Positions 7,201 through 11,684 of a stretch of DNA of 11,846 nucleotides are shown here, one piece after another. Below the pieces are notes generated by a model, which did no database searches, was not told the origin of the DNA, and worked only from the letters and a program-made list of their open reading frames with translations. A program made the position numbers and the translations under genes. Origin of the DNA: Candidatus Colimorpha onthohippi (GTDB lineage Bacteria; Bacteroidota; Bacteroidia; Bacteroidales; P3); the NCBI GenBank assembly GCA_018064565.1, contig JAGHVA010000228.1, forward strand, positions 1-11,846, in the 5' to 3' direction. Position 1 is the stretch's first letter; every line of letters starts with the position of its first letter.

Positions 7201-10174
7201 AGGTCCAGCAGGGTATGCTCTTCAACGGTGTGCCTTCTGCGGTGGTATTGCCTGGGTCGCACTGACCGAGACGATAGTAGGCGGCATCGTTGTAACTCTC
7301 GAAGTTCTCCTCGTAGGGCAGTTGCGCCACGCAGGCGGTGCGGAACGTGTCATGCTCGACGGGCGAAGGTATGTAACCGCCGTCGCAAGCACACTGCGCC
7401 GTGAAGTAATAATCGTAACTGGTGCCTGCCGTCAAGTCGGGAATAGAAACCAACGTGCCTTCGATATTATCGATGACGGTGCCCGTGCCGGGAATGAAAT
7501 TCCTGGCACCGTACTCTACCGTGTAATGATGCGCATTGGCTGATGCCGTCCAACTCAGGGTTGCCGTCTGGTCGGTAAGCCCCGTCATGGCGAACTGCTG
7601 CGGGGCGTCGCAACGCTGACCATTGCCGCAGCGCGACGCCGACACCGAGATGTTGTCGATCACCATCGGCCAGTCGGTACTTTCGCCGTCGAAGCGGAAG
7701 GCGATGACCGCTCCCTCAGGGATACGTCCATCATAGTTGCCGAAGTCATACACCTGCTTGCGCCACTCATTGGTCTTGGCGACATTGAACAGCACCGAGA
7801 AACTGCTGGTGTCGTCTGGGTTAGCCATATATCCCACCGCCATGGTAGCCGTGCTACCGTAATGATCACCATGTCGGTAACGATACCAAAAACTCAGCGA
7901 CAACTGGTTCAACGGCACCTCAAACTTGGGCAATGCCACAAACAGCATCTTCTTGTCGTCGCCATTGGTGCGCAAAATCAGCGACTGCCCATGGTACACC
8001 ACAGGATAGTTGTACTGCACCTGATTGCCATGGATGACGTAGGCCTGCGGCCAGTCGCTCGTGGTGAGCGAACGGCCCGTGAAACGCAGACACGACGGCA
8101 GGTAATGTCCCACGCCCGTCGGGTTGTTCCAGTCGTTGTACTTGGCAGGCGCCGTCAACATGTCGGTGGTGAGATATTCGTCCGAGACAGGCTCGTCGAA
8201 ATTCTCGTACCACGGCAGCGGCACGTCGTAGCACTGCGGACGCACGCTGATCTTGGTGCTGTCGCCACAAGCGTTGACATCGCACTGGTTCTTTATATAT
8301 ATATCGTATAGCACGCCGCCGGCAAGTCCGCTAAGCACGGCACGGTTGCTATACACCGTGTCCCACTGACCCACACCCGCAGTTGGTGCCACATCATGCT
8401 CCACCGTGTGCAGCACATAGTAGCGGGCACCGGCAGAAGCATCCCACGTCAGGGTAACGCTTCCGCCATTGTCGCTCACCACCCTCACATTCTCCACCGG
8501 CGTACAACTCTTCACTGTCTCCACCACTATATTGTCTATAGTAATATAGTATTCGGTGTTGCTCTCCACCTTCGAGAGGGCACGGAAACAGAGTTGCACA
8601 TCGCCCGAGAAGTCGAGACCCGACTTGCTCAAATCCACCGAGGCGTACGTCATGGAATTGACACCCGCAAAGTTGGTGCCAATCTGCGTGAACACCCGGT
8701 TGTCCGCCGGACCCGACAGGTAGCCCAACTGCAACGGCATACCCGTCTCGTTGGCATTGCGCAACCGATAGTAGAACGAGATACGCAGGCTATCCAGCGG
8801 CACCTCGAAACGAGGCAGCGCCACCATGGCGGAATAGACGTTCTGATACTGCGACGAGGGTGCGCGCAACACGATGGCATTGCCACTGTACACCAAGGTG
8901 GGATCCTTGGTCAGGAACACCTGCGGCCAAGAACTTCCATTGGTGGTGTTCATATTAGGATAATACATACCGCCATACTCGCAGCCACGCGGCAGGTAGT
9001 GATGGTCGCCAGTATATTGGGCAGGACAATTCTGGTTGGTTGAGATATAACCATCCACATACTCGAACTCGTCGAAATTCTCGCCCCACGGCATGTCGTT
9101 GCGGCTGATAGCGGCACATGCCGTCATGAACGTCGTGTCCAGCAACTCCGACTCATCACCATTGGCAAGGATGGTCTTTATATATACATGGTACTCCGTT
9201 TCGGGGTCAAGATTTTCAAACAACCTCGATGTGTCGGTAACAACCTGACGAGTGTTGCCCGCATCGCCATAGGCTCCCTTGCCAAACTCCAGCTCCCATT
9301 TTACCGCATTGGTGGTTCTGTCCCAAGCGATGGTGGCCCGATTGGGCTTCACGTCACGAAACCACACATGCATGGGCGGCGCGGCGATAGGTGCTATGCT
9401 GTAATAACGCCACGAGCCAGGCCAACAGTTGTTGGCGTTGCGACTATCGAGAAAGTTGGCACGAGTATAATGCGCCGTATGGCTTTCGTCGATGTAAAAA
9501 ACCTCCCAAGCACCATCAAACTTATCACGCAAACCCACTTGGTAATACATATTGGTTCCAACATTGGCTGCCGGGACTTCCGCATATACCATCCTGATTT
9601 CGTTTGTACCCTCAAACAACTGCAACTGATACTTGATAACATAGTTTTCCCATGGTTGGTAAGAATAGTGTGCTGCATCGTAATAACGTGTACGGAATTC
9701 CATAACGCGGACACGGTTGGGAGCCTCACCTACCAACTGGGTACTAAAATAGTCGCCAACATCAGGACGGATGTAACTATCGTGACCAAAAACTGAAATC
9801 TTGAACTCGTTCTGAGCACTACTCGAACTCGTCCCATACTGAGCCAGTGGCAAATGCCAATCATCCGCACCAGGGACATAACTACCCATGGTTACCTGCC
9901 CCTCGGTATTCATTGCAAACTGATGGACAGTTGTCGAACCGTACTTGAACGCAAATCCGATATCCGTAACCTGAGTTGCACACGTATTGCAATTGCCCCA
10001 CCCCGACGAGAGCACCGTCGGATTGTCCAATTCAATCCACTTCGTCTGGTCCTCGCCAGTCTCTTTCAACTCATAATATCGCAACGACTGCTGCGCCAAA
10101 AGTCGATGCGGAAATGCCAACACACTTATCAACACCGACATCAACAAAATATACCTCACATAGCAATTCTTCAT
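1..10174 (-). CDS. Giant secreted multi-domain Fn3/MAM-like (choice-of-anchor J) adhesin-type protein, C-terminus beyond window
   Basis: A single minus-strand frame is open from the ATG at 10174-10172 to the left edge, giving 3391 codons with no stop seen. Order from the N-terminus: signal peptide (residues 1-27), beta-sandwich domain (about 29-258), nine Fn3 + jelly-roll pairs (about 262-2877), a DUF5018-like Ig-fold domain (about 2880-2977), Fn3 (about 2979-3072), a second beta-sandwich type (about 3074-3285) and a cut Fn3. Fn3 modules show WxVEYGxxGF-like and LxxxTxYDxYV-like strands. Jelly rolls open with PYxEDF, carry a CW motif, then LPxFxVPLDSLxxSFxYR, GYMTDPxD and IDDIxV. This architecture is known from Bacteroidetes surface proteins and is distantly reminiscent of the cleaved-adhesin modules of gingipain/HagA. 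No catalytic motif was seen. An in-frame ATG at 10204 would add ten residues (MSYNVLSVSN); I prefer 10174 because the signal peptide then starts MKNCYVRY. Adhesion or matrix binding is inference, and the anchoring signal is outside the window. Confidence 0.95.
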   Translation of the reverse strand, partial: MKNCYVRYILLMSVLISVLAFPHRLLAQQSLRYYELKETGEDQTKWIELDNPTVLSSGWGNCNTCATQVTDIGFAFKYGSTTVHQFAMNTEGQVTMGSYVPGADDWHLPLAQYGTSSSSAQNEFKISVFGHDSYIRPDVGDYFSTQLVGEAPNRVRVMEFRTRYYDAAHYSYQPWENYVIKYQLQLFEGTNEIRMVYAEVPAANVGTNMYYQVGLRDKFDGAWEVFYIDESHTAHYTRANFLDSRNANNCWPGSWRYYSIAPIAAPPMHVWFRDVKPNRATIAWDRTTNAVKWELEFGKGAYGDAGNTRQVVTDTSRLFENLDPETEYHVYIKTILANGDESELLDTTFMTACAAISRNDMPWGENFDEFEYVDGYISTNQNCPAQYTGDHHYLPRGCEYGGMYYPNMNTTNGSSWPQVFLTKDPTLVYSGNAIVLRAPSSQYQNVYSAMVALPRFEVPLDSLRISFYYRLRNANETGMPLQLGYLSGPADNRVFTQIGTNFAGVNSMTYASVDLSKSGLDFSGDVQLCFRALSKVESNTEYYITIDNIVVETVKSCTPVENVRVVSDNGGSVTLTWDASAGARYYVLHTVEHDVAPTAGVGQWDTVYSNRAVLSGLAGGVLYDIYIKNQCDVNACGDSTKISVRPQCYDVPLPWYENFDEPVSDEYLTTDMLTAPAKYNDWNNPTGVGHYLPSCLRFTGRSLTTSDWPQAYVIHGNQVQYNYPVVYHGQSLILRTNGDDKKMLFVALPKFEVPLNQLSLSFWYRYRHGDHYGSTATMAVGYMANPDDTSSFSVLFNVAKTNEWRKQVYDFGNYDGRIPEGAVIAFRFDGESTDWPMVIDNISVSASRCGNGQRCDAPQQFAMTGLTDQTATLSWTASANAHHYTVEYGARNFIPGTGTVIDNIEGTLVSIPDLTAGTSYDYYFTAQCACDGGYIPSPVEHDTFRTACVAQLPYEENFESYNDAAYYRLGQCDPGNTTAEGTPLKSIPCWTYRGLNDYDYILNTYFGRIWIQGTGSWAYNSSHSLVLQSHYGAQPIAVLPYFGVGADSLRISFKYRQYDYREYGEPYLGVMTSPYDDGSFLPLMRLKSMNWVEVNGLNLADFGIDGTKYKYIAFRNRYDAIVGDYDKGYIYIDDIKVERNYGCSAPVAPVDEIVNVEGDKATLRWHSYCPEATAFKIAYGEAATFDINNPATYTVVDATGSEKVLTGLTANTQYKYSMKSVCGGGESEWGVVQQFATTCVKTLPYDEDFQEFSTFSSCWHYNCNGGHVATTMPTCWSFPDNDYYNSHTDANHSPSMYLTNQIGYPESGDRRSLALYTYSFAYTNPAVAIMPAVEKHLSETSISFWYRGNHDHFNTALLQLGVTTSLTDTSKFRPLVSKYDYTTTWTKKTYDFSQAGLSPDTTYYIAFRLVPTANHYYYHHAFIDSIQVFTNQEKPQMNVTSAWSAEYGQLCAQANWNKACDGANYTLQYSTTEDFSDGVVEVTGIGTNSHIVRGLNNGTWYWYRVKADCGEGAGSWSKVCKSYVYHQDFEGEHGWQIYNQEDYKDWWMVGSHPDAVHGGNKALYITNNSRDYKYTTAAAVYMYYDLPQRLPAANYTVRYYWKNYGWNNCSTCDYLNMNLAAQSAGFAYNMGYDIGRNLYLQNTWQYRTQKLDLAENDYRIVAYWNSNDTYCDGVPAAVDDIDLYYTPSAPSCGTPTDLTVVGTGCDSAVLRWRGYVSDEGLTTATKYVVMYGKPGFITPEFTDTVMVTDGSNVVTHTLRNLNMGTRYAYTVKAYCGVVNGYGEPCSTKVEFQTTCGKHAVPYSEDFERCAADWGASCSDGWGQNDRVTTDNWPNHRIAHCWTLKGVDAAAGDWWNAYARSYLFCPGRNDEYNHSGSYSLIFISRNAHQDITAALPEFEYSLDTLQMSFWYKHRPDDNVALSGPQLEVGYMTDRNNPATFVPLAIIPRYQNSFKQYTINYAKAGVSYPQGAVMAFCCPMTGSDNYHRRIMIDDIEVNFVPSCPEITHLKVADKLPSAVVLKWDSIPGVTQYRIEYDVRGFQEGTGRYVVYTSHPCDTLTGLSIANIYDFYVSAVKDGVACPTTMISSRSGCSPRSLETPYVEAMENPSYIVGGYFSDNTHDCSGWKGNYPLQQLPYCWEQPTMRETWQDYQHVFIYRAHGNNDQGYTWSLEYPAYTSALTFRVSDFSNAAIVTLPEFEVPIDSLKVSFYYHLSNGTENNNRMDFGYMSDPKDPGTFVALATYRNNRTEQWYKEEFDMSQYGLSALPAGAKVAFRYSAINYDRVLALDSIVVTKLPSCLPPTNVTMAGTKASNTVISWDYNHNVSGYRVEYGLHGFEVGTGTVIDIDDNNTTQLMLNLYAGSLYDFYVYNKCGDQYSDVSFQTYRTPCSGAIPVPYREDFNSYTLDISNRSDDPSDIQAPSRELPYCWRFSDLATRSDWHGSYRQASTPKVYLTRANTFAVDGNALGMASGDGKTLYAMLPLFNVPLNRLTFQFDFRAFSDYWGQTTIGYCTDPADPAGTFVPVSVPITRTSSFETIRQSFANAPENQNCYITIKHWATHQWHSYNSMFIDNVEVYESEPCGMPKNIRTLGGVTSTEDTLGFVWDAVEGATGYKVEYGRSGYTLGSGTIKTVEGNTPHITLTGFEPARKYDIWVSARCANGEYSDPAKLFFVAPCGTFDVPYVQNFDSYTDFPRHLNTDYGDSYNQHWYATYFGYNYDYMPQCWGFSGRIYSTFEGTTDNETYPYMTTYWSDWNGHPWGMSLGLHTYAYPTQSIGCMPRFKYSAQQLKIKFNYVLRNSGNSVYSIGVMTDPWDESTYTPLAELPRNCNECWIWDYTIEDFGALMPEAMRNDESTYYYIAFRDKSTTTTQTSLQIDDIRLELIQDNNTDIVAYAINGIAAENQQVEIDRENHTVSVLLPAGTDPSALVADFTLGHANATAKVGGVLQESGTTANDFTSPVTYTVIAENPDSTQEWVVTVTVPACSQPTDFDTTYVGRRRLTFAWQNANAEVAHQIVLCRTALDDDALAAADKRTVAAGVYAFDTVGLDRNTHYYAYLRSVCEGEQYSAWVPFEVTTADTISCDNVTYDYSNQLNHWDWPSYCYPFVASEYRGYTQEIYQKAMMTHESGYIGSISFNYVGGFETPRDITVYIGNTSQERMTDGWISVHNMQKVFEGTYRFYNQDGQGWCTIPFDDEFYYEGRNIVVAVMHHYNPANSGVYHDGNYRFYYTGNTNTADPLNTYQRVSRYSTNDLATWKLTFDGNGMPLVNNSVVGTYVESYRANARFNFCDFAAKCAEVKDLVATRDAEDSTSRINLAWRFDTADYFGGFDVVVSKSRLDNAALVAAIASSVDVESAGQFATGGADVKVAHVTTEARNLSLSLTELSENTPYYIYV
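1245..1540 (-). other. DUF5018-like immunoglobulin-fold domain in the giant protein
   Basis: Directly after the ninth jelly roll, residues about 2880-2977 read DIVAYAINGIAAENQQVEID, then HTVSVLLPAGTDPSALVADF, then a TSPVTYTVIAENPDSTQEW segment ending VVTVTV. The series 'I..y.inGi....q.vei......v.v.lP.GtD.saLva.F', 'dFtsPvtYTV.Aen', 'W.VtVtV' is the hallmark of the Bacteroidetes Ig-like domain family represented by DUF5018. These are usually spacer or stalk domains in secreted proteins. It breaks the strict Fn3/jelly-roll alternation and marks the switch to the C-terminal part. Confidence 0.7.
1545..9392 (-). repeat. Nine tandem Fn3 + MAM-like jelly-roll modules (protein-level repeat)
   Basis: Approximate nucleotide spans, Fn3 then jelly roll: unit 1 9392-9110/9093-8512; 2 8509-8240/8225-7632; 3 7614-7340/7322-6752; 4 6749-6465/6450-5892; 5 5886-5625/5608-5110; 6 5106-4800/4785-4172; 7 4170-3900/3885-3302; 8 3300-3020/3008-2442; 9 2439-2170/2155-1545. 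The period is 250-310 residues. The opening motif varies: PWGENFDEF, PWYENFDEP, PYEENFESY, PYDEDFQEF, YHQDFEGEH, PYSEDFERC, PYVEAMENP, PYREDFNSY, PYVQNFDSY. Units share folds and short motifs, and I saw no long stretch of near identity between them. Unit 5 has the most deviant jelly roll and unit 7 has lost the DF of its opening motif. Fn3 domains usually act as spacers and the jelly rolls as ligand-binding or structural beta-sandwiches; ligands here are unknown. Confidence 0.88.
9400..10093 (-). other. N-terminal beta-sandwich domain of the giant protein
   Basis: Residues about 29-258 do not belong to the repeating modules. They contain WIELDNPTVLSSGWG, then IGFAFKYGSTTVHQFAMNTE and GQVTMG, and later YVIKYQLQLFEGTNEIRMVY. 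The pattern (an opening 'W..L...TVLSSGW', a 'GF.F.YG...F..NT.G.v..G' segment, and a late 'L.EGTNEI...Y' strand) is common at the N-terminus of large secreted Bacteroidetes proteins with Fn3 modules. The function is unknown to me. It probably caps the array or forms the distal tip, which is inference. A cysteine pair (GNCNTC) near residue 65 may form a disulfide or a turn. Confidence 0.65.
10094..10174 (-). other. Signal peptide of the giant protein
   Basis: The first 27 residues run MKNCYVRY, then a hydrophobic stretch (ILLMSVLISVLAF), then PHRLLA followed by QQS. The positive N-region, hydrophobic core and A-Q junction fit a Sec signal peptide cleaved by signal peptidase I after Ala27. Cys4 lies before the hydrophobic core, so it is not a lipobox cysteine. 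The mature N-terminus would be QQSLRYYELK. The protein is therefore exported across the inner membrane; surface display is inferred from family architecture. Confidence 0.85.
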
Positions 10175-10204
10175 ATTGCTAACAGACAATACGTTATAAC
10201 TCAT

Positions 10205-10626
10205 ATATATGTGTATTATACAAAAATTCCAATCCTACAAAAATACAAAAAAGTTTTTAACAATCAAAATATTTTAACAAAAAAAACAATAGAAAAACAG
10301 AATCGTAGCATATACCTCTTTGCAGCAAACGTATTCGTTATTTTTCAACAAGATACAATCAATGCAAAAATCGATTTGCAAGCACCACGCTCAGCAATAA
10401 AAATGTTGATAACTTATATATCCGCATGTGCTAAAAAGCGCAATACGACACAATCGAGTTCTGCGTAGAGACTTGGTATGCCGAACCTCTACCCCATTCG
10501 TACCTATATGTTAGCATCATTTTTCCATAAAAACACAATAGATTGAACAAATATCAGTTATTCACCCAAATAGGTATAACTCATCGTTTATACTGTTTTT
10601 TTTAGTAAACAAATACACACACTATT
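10205..10626. other. AT-rich divergent intergenic region
   Basis: These 422 bp separate the divergent giant gene and the BspA-like gene. The region is much more AT-rich than the giant gene and has many A and T tracts, including eight T at about 10595-10602. The promoter at 10238-10268 serves the minus strand. For the plus-strand gene I found no convincing TAnnTTTG box. An imperfect palindrome centred on ATCGAT lies at 10363-10380 (TGCAAAAATCGATTTGCA) and could be an operator. A plus-strand frame crosses into this region from 9854 and ends at 10468; its first half is antisense to the giant gene and I do not consider it a gene. No RNA gene was recognised. Confidence 0.7.
10238..10268 (-). promoter_or_regulatory. 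Predicted Bacteroidetes-type promoter for the giant gene
   Basis: On the minus strand, TTTG (complement of 10265-10268) is followed after exactly 19 bp by TATTTTTG (complement of 10238-10245). This matches the Bacteroides consensus of a -33 TTTG/TTG box and a -7 TAnnTTTG box about 19-21 bp apart. Transcription would start near 10231, leaving a leader of about 57 nt to the ATG at 10174, or about 27 nt to the alternative ATG at 10204. No strong Shine-Dalgarno sequence precedes either ATG, which is normal in this phylum. Confidence 0.65.
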
Positions 10627-11304
10627 ATGAGACATCTTCTTTTAGCCTTAACCGTTGTGTTCGCAATGACACTACAAGCGTGCGGACAACGCTTTACAGT
10701 AGCCACTACCAATGGACAACAGCTACAATGTATCGTTGACGATGATGGATGGAACGTGTCGGTAAAAAGCAAAGGCAAAACAGCAGGGGACCTCATAATT
10801 CCAGCATCGGTTACTCACAAAGGTAAGACCTACAGCGTTACCGATATTGAGGAAAATGGGTTTAGAAATTGCGTTGGACTGACCAGCGTGGAACTTCCTG
10901 AAACGCTCCAGGATATAGAAGGCAACGCATTTGCTGGTTGCACATCGCTAATCGCAATCCAAATCAAAGGGCTAAACGAGATAGGCGAACGGGCTTTCAG
11001 CCGATGCAATCAATTGCAACAAATCACATTGCCCGAAGGCACCACCGAGATTGGCGAATATGCCTTTGAAGGCTGCTCCCAACTATCCACGCTAACACTG
11101 CCTTCTACATTGCAAGAAATTGAAGCAAACGCATTTGTTGGCTGCACAGCACTACAACGCATCACCATTGCAGCTCCGCAGCCACCCCAAATTGAAGGCA
11201 ACGTATTTGGATCACTAAAAAACACCACCCAGATTGTTACACCACAACAAAGTGTGCAAATGTATAAATCCCGTTGGACTCCCTACAGCAATCTTATACA
11301 ATAA
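10627..11304 (+). CDS. BspA-like leucine-rich-repeat (LRR_5) surface protein, probable lipoprotein
   Basis: A complete 225-residue protein. Residues 1-18 are a signal sequence (MRHLLLALTVVFAMTLQA) followed by Cys19-Gly; LQAC is a loose lipobox, so it may be a lipoprotein, with ordinary Sec cleavage as the alternative. After a short N-terminal region (residues 22-75) come about five LRR_5/TpLRR repeats of 22-23 residues, starting near 76, 99, 121, 144 and 167, each with an (N/R/Y)(A/G)F..C..L..I.LP...EI pattern (EYAFEGCSQLSTLTLP is typical). The C-terminus (IVTPQQSVQMYKSRWTPYSN) matches the usual BspA-family end 'V..Y....W..Y..I'. The family includes Tannerella forsythia BspA, which binds fibronectin and fibrinogen; this copy is short and its ligand is unknown. 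It is divergent from the giant gene. The ATG at 10627 is the only start that gives the full signal peptide. Confidence 0.9.
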   Translation: MRHLLLALTVVFAMTLQACGQRFTVATTNGQQLQCIVDDDGWNVSVKSKGKTAGDLIIPASVTHKGKTYSVTDIEENGFRNCVGLTSVELPETLQDIEGNAFAGCTSLIAIQIKGLNEIGERAFSRCNQLQQITLPEGTTEIGEYAFEGCSQLSTLTLPSTLQEIEANAFVGCTALQRITIAAPQPPQIEGNVFGSLKNTTQIVTPQQSVQMYKSRWTPYSNLIQ

Positions 11305-11397
11305 GAAACGTTAGTGTCCAGATAAATGTTTGAAAACTTACAGAAACTCATTGACTTAGACAGATAAGTGGTACAGAACTTGGCTTAGAGATATAGT

Positions 11398-11684
11398 CTG
11401 AAAGGCTTATACCCACATAGCTGGACAAAGACAGTGCCGAAGTTGAGCGGGGATAGCTATAGCCTGAAAGGCTTATACCTACATAACTGGGCAAAGACAG
11501 TGCCGAAGTTGAGCAGGGATTGATATAGCCTGAAAGGCTTATACTTACATAACTGGGCAAAGACAGTGCCGAAGTTGAGCAGGGATAGATAAAGCCTGAA
11601 AGGCTTATACCTACATAACTGGGCAAAGACAGTGCCGAAGTTGAGCAGGGATAGCTATAGCCTGAAAGGCTTATACCTACATAG
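11398..11684. repeat. 66-bp tandem repeat array, four full units and a partial fifth
   Basis: CTGAAAGGCTTATAC starts at 11398, 11464, 11530, 11596 and 11662, an exact 66-bp period. The units are nearly identical. They differ mainly just before the next unit (GATAGCTATAGC, GATTGATATAGC, GATAGATAAAGC, GATAGCTATAGC) and at a few positions around ACCTACATAACTGGG. Each unit junction forms a short hairpin, AGCCT-GAA-AGGCT, and each unit contains GGCA-N7-TGCC. A decayed extra unit may precede the array at about 11345-11397. The fifth copy stops after CTACATAG, where the inverted-repeat element begins. It is not a CRISPR array because there are no unique spacers. Because 66 is divisible by three, a minus-strand frame reads through with a 22-residue repeat, but I do not call it a gene. 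Confidence 0.9.

Noticed and set aside
6425..7543. 372-codon plus-strand open frame
   Set aside because: Antisense to jelly rolls 3-4 and Fn3 domains 3-4 of the giant gene; no signal peptide or known motif.
9854..10468. 204-codon plus-strand frame reaching into the intergenic region
   Set aside because: The first half is antisense to the signal peptide and N-terminal domain; the second half is low-complexity AT-rich DNA containing the predicted promoter of the giant gene.
10584..10611. GTTTA...TAAAC inverted repeat around a T tract as terminator or operator
   Set aside because: Only five base pairs with a weak AT stem, located just ahead of a start codon; not distinguishable from chance.
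11305..11397. Terminator directly after the BspA-like gene
   Set aside because: No GC-rich stem followed by a T run was found in this stretch; the first hairpins come only with the 66-bp array.
11398..11684. CRISPR array
   Set aside because: The whole 66-bp unit is conserved, with no unique spacers between repeats and no cas genes in the window.
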